From Bettongia penicillata ogilbyi (lineage: Eukaryota; Chordata; Mammalia; Diprotodontia; Potoroidae), in the NCBI GenBank assembly GCA_023548195.1, contig JAJHZJ010000415.1, forward strand, positions 682,001 to 746,000: a DNA stretch of 64,000 nucleotides. Reading direction: 5' to 3'. Of this stretch, positions 44,501 through 54,830 are shown piece by piece. Within the stretch, counting starts at the first letter, position 1; each line of letters starts with the position of its first letter. The notes under the pieces are model-generated. The model did no database searches and had not been told where the DNA came from. It saw only the letters and a program-made list of their open reading frames with translations. Made by a program: the position numbers and the translations under genes.

Positions 44501-45149
44501 ATATTAAATCCAAGTTCAAGTCGAAAGGAGTTGGATGAGAACTCTATTAAACCACAGTATATTTCTTCTAAACCTACCATTTTCTACAGTATTATCTCAT
44601 TTCTGACAAAGAAACTGGGCAGGGAATGCGACCTAACATTACTTTTGCAGATAATGGCCCTAGATAAATAGCAGGGAGGTGGCTTCCTTCTGCGCTCCAT
44701 CACTGTGACTGTGCCAGAGACCAGCTGTCCTAACTCATTCTGAATACTCAAATTTAAAGACTTTTGAATTAACTGAGGAAAAAATGGTAATTACAGTTCT
44801 CCCTATTATAAAAGTCTTTCTTGTGAATTCTTTCTTTCTATATACACTTTTGATCTCACTTCTCTTTCACTGGCTTTTCACATTTTAAACACAGCTACAA
44901 TACTTGACCTGCCAATGATCATTTCTCTGTATTCTTCTATTGTGGGCCAAGTGGTACCCTCTTTCTCAAGGGCAGCACTCTGATTGTTCCTTTTGGAGGA
45001 CCTACAGGCAAAGGAGGACAGCAGCCATCCATCAAACTCCAGCAACAAAGGAAAGTCTCTAAAGGTTTCTGCTGCCTAATCTCAGACATAAAGGTTGAGT
45101 TCTATACTTGCTTTTATCTTCAAATTCACTCATTGGATACATTTGAAAT
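44501..45149. other. Intergenic DNA, no gene seen
   Basis: Nothing recognisable. Confidence 0.4.
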
Positions 45150-45335
45150 GGTAAAAGACCTGGAAGAGACCATTGAGATCACTTAGTCTATCCTCCTCAT
45201 TTTTCAGAGGAGGGAACGAGACCCAGAAGGGTAAAGTGAAGTAACTTAGCCCAAGTTACATAAGCTTTTAGAAAGGTGAATCCAGGTTCTCCAACTCTAG
45301 AGCTAATAGTCTTTGTATTACCCAATAGTAGCTTT
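45150..45335 (+). repeat. SINE (gaccattgagatcactt type)
   Basis: 'gacctggaagagaccattga', 'cttagtctatcctcctcatt', 'gagacccagaagggtaaag', 'gaatccaggttctccaactc' and 'gtctttgtattaccc' give a near-complete copy. Confidence 0.75.
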
Positions 45336-45364
45336 ATATAGATATAGTCCTCCATTATTTCTAC

Positions 45365-45470
45365 TGCCCCAGTCTCTCTGTCTCCATCTCTTTGTCTCCT
45401 TCTGTCTCTGTCTATGTCTCTGTCTCTATCTGTCTCTGCCTGTCTGTCTGTCTGTCTCTCTCTCTCTGTG
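45365..45470. repeat. (TCTG/TCTC)n microsatellite
   Basis: Degenerate CTGT/CTCT repeats ending in a pure (TCTG)n then (TC)n block. Confidence 0.9.
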
Positions 45471-45714
45471 GTATAACATAAATTTGAATAAGATTCCTTT
45501 TTCATTAAGGACCTGAGGTATACTTTATGTGTTTCAAAGTGGTTTCATGATGTGGTGAGCCCTATGAAGGAGGAAGAAAGGTGGCAACAGAGTTTTGACC
45601 GCCTCAATCTTCTTTGTACTAGCCTACCTTTCCCCCTCTTCAACTACCAGACATTTTGTGGCCATAATGAATGCAAAGGTACAGAGTACATGATATTTCT
45701 TAGTGTATTTCAAT
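45471..45714. other. Intergenic DNA, no gene seen
   Basis: Nothing recognisable. Confidence 0.4.
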
Positions 45715-45860
45715 TAAGTTCCATTTAACAAGCATTTATTAAGTACCTAGTGTGTTCTAGGTAGAATGTTAAGTATTAAGGATATGAAGACAAAAATGAA
45801 AAATTCCCTTGCTCTCAAGAAGCTTATATATTCCTGAGAGATACAATAATGCTCCAGTAG
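45715..45860 (+). repeat. Ancient interspersed repeat (as at 1593)
   Basis: 'aagcatttattaagtaccta', 'gttaagtattaaggatatga' and 'gctctcaagaagcttatata'. Confidence 0.65.
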
Positions 45861-45864
45861 TGTG

Positions 45865-46000
45865 GTTTCCAACTTTTTCAAATTTGTGAATCATTACTTA
45901 ATGGAAAACCAGTGAAACCCCAAACCAGAAAAAATATAGGATGACAAAAGTTCACTATGAAATCAGAAACACTTTAATGAATCTATGTTTTATTAATCAC
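45865..46000 (+). repeat. Possible hAT relic
   Basis: 'gtggtttccaactttttcaa', 'atttgtgaatcattacttaa' and 'ccagtgaaaccccaaaccag' resemble the start of a hAT relic. No clear second terminus. Confidence 0.35.
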
Positions 46001-46075
46001 AAAAATACATACATATGTACACAAAAATACACACATATGTGTATATATACACATATATGTGTGTGTATAAAAAGA
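46001..46075. repeat. ACATATATGTG low-complexity tract
   Basis: Alternating TATA/CACA/TGTG units. Confidence 0.85.
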
Positions 46076-46099
46076 GAAAAAGAAGAGGAGGGAAGGGAA

Positions 46100-46250
46100 A
46101 TGTTGCATAACTGATAGAATTTTGGGCTTGGAGGCAAGATGACCTGGATTCAAATCCTGCTTCAGATATTTACCAGTTTTTTTACATTAGGGAAATAATT
46201 TAACCTCTGTGTATACTAGGCAACTGCCTAATTTAGGAGTTCTCTAATCT
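46100..46250 (+). repeat. tRNA-headed SINE fragment
   Basis: 'gggcttggaggcaagatgac', 'ctggattcaaatcctgcttc' (B box) and 'aatttaacctctgtgtatac'. Confidence 0.7.
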
Positions 46251-48974
46251 GAGGGAAGCATGGATCATTTTTCTGTTTATATTCCAGTTATATTTGTTAG
46301 GTGTAAAGACAGCATGTTTCTTATTTGGGTATTGACATATGTATTTGTGAATCCCTGACATAACTCTGTGCTTCCCAACTCCATGAAACTTCAGTTCATG
46401 TTATCCTGCAATATTTGGTTGATAAAACAGGTCTCCAAGTGAAATAATAATGATGACTGCACTACAGTTTTGGCAACAGATAAGATTTTTGTAGACAATT
46501 TTCTGGAATGAGAGATTGCTATGTAGCAATTTGACTTGGGGACACCCAAGTCAGCCTTGGCAACAGTAAAACACCACTTTGATCCATTAAAGTACAACTT
46601 TGAGTAATATAACATGGTTGGGAAATACAGAGGAAAATAAATAGTAGACTGACCAAAAATGCAGATATATTAGAGATATGATAGTTCTTTGTTGAGTAAA
46701 AGAATGAACTTCCTTGATGCCCAAGTGCTTCCTTACTAAGAACTATCAATTCTCCAGGTAGTCTCCAGTCATAAGCCAAAGACCATGTTCTTACAATAGT
46801 CAAACATTACATAAATTCATCATGCCCGTGTGTCATTTGTTTCTAAAGCATATTTCCATGTAAGGAAATGAAAATAGGTTTTTTAAATAGGAACATAATA
46901 TATTTTTTTCTTAGATATACTTGATATTTTTGGTCCTAATAAACCATGAGTAGCTCATGGGTAGGTCCTTAATGATTTTATCATCACTGCATTACAATAT
47001 TAGAAGCTGAATTTATTCCTCAGGCATATCCTTAAAGTTGCATGAGTGAAGAAAAGGGTTAATTCTACTGCTGAGTTTTAAAAGTGTTGTTTAGGTACAT
47101 TAGGCACATTATTATTTTTTTTTCTAAATATGAAACACAAGGTGAGCTGGTATCAAAAAGCCACAAGGTAGGTCTTCAGAAGTGAACCACAAAACAAAAA
47201 ATAAATAAAATAAATTAAAAGAAAGATAAGAAAGAAAGAAAAGAAAATATAACCTTGTTGATTCTTTTTGAGACACATAGCTCAGAACATGAAGCACCAA
47301 TTATATTTTTATTTCCATGAAATTAGTTGAAAAATGGAAAGAATTAGATATCAAAAATCTTGCTTGAACTCCACATTAAAAAGATTAGAATTAACACCAA
47401 TTTTTCTTCCTAAGCATATCATGGATGATAGAATAATAAATCTAATTCTGGAAGGCATTGCTCATCTCCTGTTGTTCCAAAGAGATGTCAAGAGAGACAT
47501 ACCTCACAAAACCAAATTTGCAAAAAATAGATTCTGGGAACTCTCCATTTTGTCTTTGCTTGACTGATGCCATATGGTTCTTTACAATACCTTTCTAAAT
47601 GGAACATGAGGACTCATGCATAGGCTAATTTTTCACTATACTTCTGGAAAGAAGAACTTTGAGAATAATTTCTAAATTAATGACAATTACTCTTAGACAT
47701 AATCAATGGTATGCCATTAGACATTTTGTTGTATGGTCTATTCATCATTCATAGATGACCAGACTCATTTATTTTTCTTTCTTCCCCTTCTCTGGGAGGA
47801 ATGGCAATTGCTCCATTTATCAGCCTTCTCTATATTGCAAATTATTTTTGCCAAGTACTTATTGATATTTGGATGGACAAGGCAAATTTATGCTTGGGCA
47901 ACTGAAGTAATTTTGTCAATTATAAAGCCACTTTAGTTCTTGGACGTAATCCAAATTAGGCATGTGACTGTTTCTCTTCAGATACAGAATATTTGCATTT
48001 AAAATGACCATATGTCAAGTGCATATATTTCAGCAGAAGTAATCAGGAACTGAATTAAAATCATTCTTTAACAAAGAAAAAAAAAACAGTGATGAGGCTT
48101 CCAGTTCTGTAGTTTTCATTTTTCAGACACCTGCAGCTGATTGTAGCCCATTGGCAAGCACATAAATTGTATGCTATTGTCATTATCTTTATTGTACCAT
48201 CCTTTCATCTGGACAGCTGTTTAGCATGGATTACAAGGAGCTGAAACTGGATCTGTCTCCCTTTGGTATATGTTTCCTACTAGTTAATATTTACAGACTC
48301 ATGAAGGTGATTGAATGAGTGCATCATCACTCATCCTAACTAAATTTGTAAAAAAGGTCCAAAAGTACAGGTAATGTGTATAATAGTAACAAAAGTCATA
48401 TGTGAAAATGATACCCCACTAATTCATAGGCAAACTCATCATTTAAACATGTGTGTATTTAGCGAAAAACTATTTTAAAAACTTCAACTACATGAGATAT
48501 GAGGTAATTCAATTAGATTTTTTTTAGTCTTATGCCTACGTAAATAACTTTGTCAAAAGAAGTGCAAATCCCTAAACATGAGAAACATGAACACTTGAGC
48601 TGAAGTTAATAACTTATTCTGATTTTAAATTAATGTACATTTTAGGTTTCATATCTTGGTTGAGATGCAGAGGTCTGAATTCATGTGTGCATTTAAATCC
48701 AAAACACTTTACTACTTTGCAAAGTATGATATTCATAGTGTTTATGTTTTAGTCCATTTATGGAAATTCATGAGGCTTTCGCTAAGTCAACTAAGCTTTT
48801 TACTGAATCCACTCAGTATTCTATAAGTATCCAGACTATATTACATATTGCATGACTAAAAACTTCTTATTCTGATAGTGATACTCAATGAATCATGTTA
48901 AGGAACCACAGGGGAATTTTTCTTCCACTTTCTATCATATCCTTTCTTCTCTTCTCTCATCTCCCTTCCCTTAA
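46251..48974. other. Long low-repeat stretch, no gene seen
   Basis: About 2.7 kb with no recognised transposon apart from an AAAT/AAAG patch at 47195-47245. 48110-48290 has composition and motifs (cagctg E-boxes, tgtttagcatggattacaag) that could mark a conserved element. No exon could be defined. Confidence 0.4.
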
Positions 48975-49110
48975 AAAGTTCACTTCAATTTAATAAGCCT
49001 TTATAAAATGCCTATTAGGTACAAGACTCTGTCTTAGGGGTGGGAAATCAAAGACAAAATAATGAAATTGTTTTTATCCTCAAAGAGTTTGTTTTCTATT
49101 GAACACAAGA
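48975..49110 (+). repeat. Ancient interspersed repeat (as at 1593)
   Basis: 'taataagcctttataaaatg', 'cctattaggtacaagactct' and 'atcctcaaagagtttgtttt'. Confidence 0.55.
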
Positions 49111-49484
49111 GTAAAAGTAAGAATTCCATTTTTCTACATTGAAGAACACATAGAATAGAAAAAATGAAAGAACTCCCATTAACTCAGAATACAACAATAA
49201 AGAAACCCACCCCATTTCTCTGATGTTCACAAGTCTAATCTTCAATTAATTTCAATTACTCAGTATTTTTCTGAATTATCACAGAGAGATTACATTGTAT
49301 TATGTAGTTTTATTGTATACTTCCTTGAGTCTCACTGAGCCAATTCACACTATCAGGGCTAGGCTAGATCCTCAGAGTGGTGGCTTTGCCTGGATTATAT
49401 ATTTGGTTTAAAATCCAGGGTAACCTGGTAGTTAGGTAGCCTGCTAAATTACTTGGTCATGTGCATTTCCCCTTTAGTCAGTAG
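49111..49484. other. Intergenic DNA, no gene seen
   Basis: Nothing recognisable. Confidence 0.4.
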
Positions 49485-49625
49485 AGGGAGAAGGTAGATG
49501 GCACAATAGATAGAGAACCTGCCCTTGAGTCAGGAGGACCTGAGTTCAAATTTGACCTCAGACACTTTATACTTACTAACTGTGTGACCCTGGCTGTGTT
49601 AACCCCCAATTGACTTGTCCAAAAA
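49485..49625 (+). mobile_element. tRNA-headed SINE, head and core only
   Basis: 'gaaggtagatggcacaatag' (A box), 'gtcaggaggacctgagttca' (B-box side) and 'tactaactgtgtgaccctgg', ending 'taacccccaattgacttgtc'. It lacks an RTE tail or the tail is diverged. Confidence 0.8.
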
Positions 49626-50800
49626 GCACACAAAAACAGCCACTAGAGTTAGTTCCCAGAGACATTTAATCAAAAGACATAGCAAAAAACAATGCGTACA
49701 AAGTAAGTGTTTCCCTACTCTTCTCTCTCAGCAAGGGCACACTCTTCTATAAATATTTCTGTAGTCCAGGAGGAAACAAGAATGAATAGGAATTTAAACA
49801 CAATGGTTTTGAGGCCCACATGTACCTAAGGCTACTAATAACTCTGTAAGTATAGGGCCTTCATATCCTATCTTTCTGGAGTTTACTAGACGAGAAACTT
49901 ACCTGGGCTTGTTGCTCCCAGAGCTCAGTATCTCAGCTTCATGGGTCAATCTAATGCAGGAATGAGTCTAGCCGATCATTTAGAAGTTATTCTGACTTCC
50001 TCAGACTCTGATGTTGCTGGATTGTGCTAGATAGGGCACTCAGAGACTGTGCTGGCTACTCACCAGGTCCTGTTGCTACCGGGCTGGGTCAAGCAGACAC
50101 TGACCAGGATCTGGCAGAAAGGACTGGGCAGGTTATAGGAAGGGGGTGAGCGGGCCAAACTACCACTGGCCAATTATTGCCAGACAGGATCATGCAGACC
50201 CTGACCCTGAGGATTCACTGTCAGGATGGATCAGATAGTTTGTGTTGTCAGTTACCTGGGCTTGCTCTTTGAAGGGCAGTTACAAACCCTCTGTGTTCTT
50301 GTGCTCCCTTCAGATGCTCATTGTTTCTAATTGGAGTCCTACAAAACTCTTGGAGCTAGGGCAATGATCCTTATTTCAAGATCAGCCAAAGTTTCTTTCT
50401 TTTGGTAGTGTCTAAACCTCAGCTTTGAGGATGTACGTCACTTCCAAGAAGAATATGAGAAAATATTGGACTCTAATCAACAAATTCTTCATGAATCAAA
50501 AGCCCTATGTTGCCTAGAGTTTAGTCATTTTCACCTCGCATATTCCTTTGTGAATATATAGAAGCAAGGGATGATGGTAAATATTTAAGAACTGTCTTTT
50601 AAAGAAAAGTATGGCTGAAACATTTTTAACCTGCATTGTTGGCATATTATCCATTTCTTTTTATTTAATGCAAGAAATCCATAAAACTGTAAATGAAATC
50701 TTGATTTGTAGCGTTTGCTGATTTCTAAGGTATAAGTGCTCACACTGAAAATTTAACAATCAGCTCTTCAAGTGATTATTAACTGACTCTAAGTTACCCC
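49626..50800. other. Unassigned DNA including a GC-richer block
   Basis: 49640-50340 is richer in GC, with 'ctgggtcaagcagacactga' and 'aggatcatgcagaccctgac' as loosely repeated phrases. It may be an unrecognised LTR or old repeat. No frame of note. Confidence 0.35.
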
Positions 50801-51400
50801 TATAGGGACAAAGTTATGACTGTAGCCTAGTGATTGGAGCAAAGTTCATTGTCTTGTCAGGTTCATCATAGGCAACTGAAGGAGGGCTATGTTAGAGCCA
50901 GCTGGAATTGATGGAGTAGTGGGACCTGGAGTCCAAAACTCCCTAAGGCTATGTCTCTGAAAGTAACATCCCCTCCCCTCCACCCAGAAATTTTCCACTG
51001 TTGCAGGCCTGACTCTAATTGCCTTATTAAGAAGGAGAAAGGATACTGAACCAAGAGCTCTTTTTTGGGCACCAGACCCCAAGGGCCATGCCTCTGACAA
51101 CTATCTCAATGTCTGCTGTACTCAATACATTTTCTCATTCATAGTTCCCAAAGACACCAGGACCCTTAGATTACCTCATGAGTATCCTGGTGTTCCTTTC
51201 CCATGCCTCTTTTCTATATAATTTCTAGATTCACCCCCATTAGGATGCAAGTTCCCAAAAGGTACTTCACCCATCTACTGGCATTACAAGAAACTGATTC
51301 TTGACTGAGTGGCTTGAGTGTATGAATTCATTCCAGGCAACTTTATCATAGCATTCTTGGAGTCCCAGCACCCCTAACCTCTCCCTGAAACCTCTTCATA
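50801..51400. mobile_element. Possible LTR related to LTR-A
   Basis: 51265-51390 parallels 9712-9830: 'ctactggcattacaagaaac' versus ctattggcattacaac, and gagtgtatgaattcattcc versus gagtgtataaatttattcc. A TATA-like tctatataat at 51214-51223 lies where LTR-A has tctattaag. The left end was not found; 50830-51165 is only tentatively part of it. Confidence 0.45.
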
Positions 51401-51764
51401 ATGAGTTAGATTGTTAAATTTTTAATGTGGGCATTTATAGCTTAGAAATAATGTAACACTAAATACTAGGTTTTTATAAATACTTTTCTTGATTTTCTAA
51501 ACCAATAGTATTAATTTAAAAAAAAAAAGATGTGTGTGGGAATATTACAAGGGGGTTGGGAACTAAATTTTACACAAGATTCCTAATCCCTATGAGTTAC
51601 GTATTGACTTACAAAAGCACATATTAACATCATCTACATTCTATTGTATTTTTAAAATTGTATTTTCTTTAATGTTTCCCAGTGTTACTTTCATCGGGTT
51701 TTGGTTGCACTTGGAACTATGGATTTCATGTTTGATACCTTTGGGCTTTTCCAAAGTGGGGCTT
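51401..51764. other. AT-rich intergenic DNA, no gene seen
   Basis: Nothing recognisable. Confidence 0.4.
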
Positions 51765-51935
51765 GCAGGCCAAACTAGACCATGGAATTTTTTATAAAAC
51801 TGTGAGCTAAGAATGTTTTTTATATTTTTGAATAAAATTGTATTGTATTCAAAAAATTTTAAATTAAGACAAAAAAAAAAGGAGGCAGGATAGATTTGGC
51901 CCCAAATTTTGGTTGCTGACCCCTGGTCTTGAACT
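51765..51935 (-). mobile_element. hAT-type MITE
   Basis: 'gtggggcttgcaggccaaac' at one end and 'gatttggccccaaattttgg' plus 'ttgctgacccctggtc' at the other match the mammalian element whose ends read gggccaaat and gctgacccctg. The A-rich centre is expanded. Related to 52615-52772. Confidence 0.6.
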
Positions 51936-52614
51936 AATAAAGTACTAGAAGAGAATGTTAATAATTCAGATGAAACTTAAATTTGTCTCATAGGAACATT
52001 GTTCCCCCACAGTTCCCAAGATCTGGCTGTTAAACATTTACTAGGACACTCCTGAATTGTGAGGTACTTTAACCTTGGACCCTTTCTAGGGTGGGGAATG
52101 TCTGTTTCATTTAAAGGCTTGCTTTTTTGCCCTTGGGCATCTTTCTTACCTCATCAATGAATATACTTCATCGTATCCTAATTTTTGAAAAGTGATCCTC
52201 TTCATATGTCAACTCTTCATAAAAAACTGCACTCATCTTTCCCATTCCATAACTATTATAAAACAATCTGCCATTTATTTAGAAAGTTGAATAAATATGT
52301 GTAAATTGAGGTTCTATAAACATTCTCTGAAGATAATATAATAACATAAATGGACAATCTGTCCTTTACCTGGGTTAATCCCATTTGGTTTATACCTTAA
52401 AATATATTTTCTCCAAAATGTTAATTATGTTTAGTGTTGACAGTTGAGCGTTGATTACTATGGATCACCATCATTTGTACTTTAAGGAATATCATGTAAA
52501 GATCTCATATGTTTTTAAATGAAACAGAATATAAAAGTTACAAGCTATTAGAAGTAATTTGCTATTGTACTCTCTTGCTCATGCTTAACAGTAACAAATA
52601 GTGATGATTCATTA
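51936..52614. other. AT-rich intergenic DNA, no gene seen
   Basis: Nothing recognisable. Confidence 0.4.
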
Positions 52615-52772
52615 GACCGGGGTTGGGCAAATACCAGCATATTGCCTGTTTTTGCATGGACCATAAGCTAAATAAAAATTTAAAATGTAAAGTCATTCCT
52701 AGAACACTGGCTGTACAAAAACAGACCATTGGACAGATTTGGCCCTTGGGTCGTGGTTTGCTGAGCCCTGGA
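52615..52772 (+). mobile_element. hAT-type MITE (about 158 bp)
   Basis: 'ccggggttgggcaaatacca' opens it and 'ggtttgctgagccctgg' closes it; the two ends are imperfect inverted repeats. 'cattggacagatttggccct' matches the sister copy. The 70-codon frame that covers it is not a gene. Confidence 0.65.
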
Positions 52773-53370
52773 TTACTCTATAAACTTGACAACAATTTGG
52801 CATTTAACAGTACTACGGAAAATGAAACTAAATAAAAGCATAAATTCAAAAATGTTCCTCCAAAAAATGTATTTATTGATTACAACAAAGTAAATGGAAA
52901 ATGAAAAGAAAACCCCAAACCTTACACACACTGTGTAATTACAGAGAATAGAGATGAGCCTAGAGTTGGGAAAATGCATATCCCTCCCTTTGTAGAGGTC
53001 AGTGTGGAATATTACATATCCTATCAGATTTAGTGGATATATTGCTTAATTTTTCCTATTTTTTCCTTTCCTATTTCTTGTTTATTCATTGCTATAAGGG
53101 CTAGCTAGCTGTTAGGGGAGGGGGAGGGAAGGGTGGTAGGGACATATCCTTAAGTGAAAGTGATGTAAAAATGAGGGGAAGCAATAAAAATTTAAAACAA
53201 AATAAACCTAGCATCCAAAGAAAATGCATGTATTGCTCCCCAGATGCTGTCAGCTCCCAAAATGTTTTCAGAGGAAAATTGAAATTTTATCAATGAGTAT
53301 TTCTATATAAAATATTATAAGTAGCATTATTTTCCAGTTGAAAATCCTAGTAACTTTAAACATGACATTC
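52773..53370. other. AT-rich intergenic DNA, no gene seen
   Basis: 53090-53200 (ggggagggggagggaagggt, then 'tttaaaacaaaataaa') may be a short L1 3' end but is too short to be sure. Confidence 0.4.
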
Positions 53371-53416
53371 TGTAACAGCAAGGACTGTGACATGCACAAG
53401 ATGGCCTGCTGTACAG

Positions 53417-53525
53417 GTTTTTATCCTTTTTAAATATTATATTTAATATATATTTATAATATATAAAATATATTTGCATTTATTTAAATATCATATTTAT
53501 ATGATATTTATTTTATCATTTTTCT
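53417..53525. repeat. AT-only block within LTR-C copy 4
   Basis: About 109 bp almost free of G and C, with self-complementary pieces such as aaatatcatatttatatgat. Confidence 0.9.
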
Positions 53526-53860
53526 AAAATGAAAGGCAACTTTTGAGGGGTGAACAATGACTTTAATCAAGCACATGTATCATTCACTTCATTCAGGGGA
53601 AGAAGTCAGCACCCTGAACTTCAGAGAAAAGGCAAACAGAGAAATAAAGACCAACAGACAGGGCTTCGAACTGTCTGACCATAAGCAAAACATACATCAC
53701 AGATCAATAGACAACTCCAATGGTATGACCATACATACATAGTTACCAGAGAGAGAAGTAGCAACATCTGGGTTTTCAAAGCCCTTAGTGGCTGCCCAGA
53801 GTTTCATCTGGCCAAACACATTCAATGAGTAAGCCCCCAAACAAAATCTCACCTCAGAGG

Positions 53861-53887
53861 ATATATACATATATACATATATACATT
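53861..53887. repeat. TATATACA repeat at LTR TATA box
   Basis: Three TATATACA units sit exactly where copies 2 and 3 carry tataaata. Confidence 0.8.
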
Positions 53888-54050
53888 TCAGAGCCAGAGG
53901 GCATCACAACCCTTGAGAACCAGTGCCTCATTAGAAATTAACAAAAGGTGTGGGCCTTCCAACAACAAAAAAATCTCCCCTAATGAAGTTTCCCTTAATG
54001 GGTAGGCCCATTAATGGATGGGGAAGATCTTTAAACTCTCATTAATAGAC

Positions 54051-54214
54051 ATTCATAAATCCTTCAGTTTTCTTGACCAAAGGACCTAAAGTTGCTCCAC
54101 TGAGGTCTGCCATGTGGCAATTAGTATCCACCCCATGTGACAGAACAGAGACCAAGGGAGTATTGTACATAGTATAGTCATAGGTAGGATCATAAGAACA
54201 TTGATCCGTATTAT
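54051..54214. other. Intergenic DNA
   Basis: Nothing recognisable. Confidence 0.4.
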
Positions 54215-54300
54215 TTTTTATTCTATTATTTCTAATAGTAATAATATTCTGATATTAATAATATTCTAATATTAATAATATATTTTAATTCTATTTATTC
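54215..54300. repeat. AT-rich tandem repeat
   Basis: Units like taataatattctaatatt recur two to three times (54239-54285), flanked by ttattctatt. Confidence 0.85.
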
Positions 54301-54309
54301 TATTACTTT

Positions 54310-54425
54310 TTTCATCATCCTAAAAGACTCTAAGCTGCCTGAGATCAAGAGTTATATTTTACTAAACTTTCTTTTATATAAGACTTACCAGAGTACCTGC
54401 ATACAGTAGGATCTTAAACTATTTG
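54310..54425 (+). mobile_element. L2 LINE 3' end, diverged
   Basis: 'gactctaagctgcctgagat', 'caagagttatattttactaa' and 'gagtacctgcatacagtagg' follow the L2 terminus order. Confidence 0.55.
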
Positions 54426-54536
54426 GGGTTTTTTTTCATGTTAAATAGCTGAATAACTGAACTCAAGTCCCAACTAATATATACAGTGATAAGGAATGAC
54501 TGCCTTATGTTTGTATGAATGTGTCTGTGTATGCAT

Positions 54537-54715
54537 GGATATATATACACACATGTATACATACATATATACATGTATATACATCTATACACACATAAAC
54601 ATACATATATACATATATACACACATTTCAGTACATGTATATATACATATATACAGATTATATGCATATGTGTTTATATATATATGTATGCATTTATGTA
54701 TATGTATGTATTCCT
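54537..54715. repeat. ACATATATAC low-complexity region
   Basis: About 180 bp of alternating CATA/TATA units. All frames through it are Y/I/H repeats and not genes. Confidence 0.95.
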
Positions 54716-54717
54716 TT

Positions 54718-54830
54718 TTTTGATTGTGAGCTCCACAAAAGCAAGAATAGTCTGTTTTATTTATTCTATCTCCTAACTGCCTTTCATACTAAGGCTAATA
54801 GAGGATAAATGTTTACTGTAATTTTTAGCC
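54718..54830 (+). mobile_element. L2 LINE 3' end
   Basis: 'gattgtgagctccacaaaag', then 'caagaatagtctgttttatt' and 'ctatctcctaactgcctttc'. Confidence 0.6.

Larger units (their letters stand above)
53371..54050 (-). mobile_element. LTR-C, copy 4, minus strand, with two AT expansions
   Basis: The left edge, tgtaacagcaaggactgtga, is the reverse complement of the family 3' end; 'gcacaagatggcctgctgta' matches the U5 text of 62172-62190. R/U5 (53540-53640), promoter region (53830-53890) and U3 (53890-54050) follow in reverse order. An AT block at 53417-53525 interrupts U5 and a TATATACA repeat replaces the TATA box. The U3 end at about 54050 is truncated or too diverged to follow. Confidence 0.75.
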
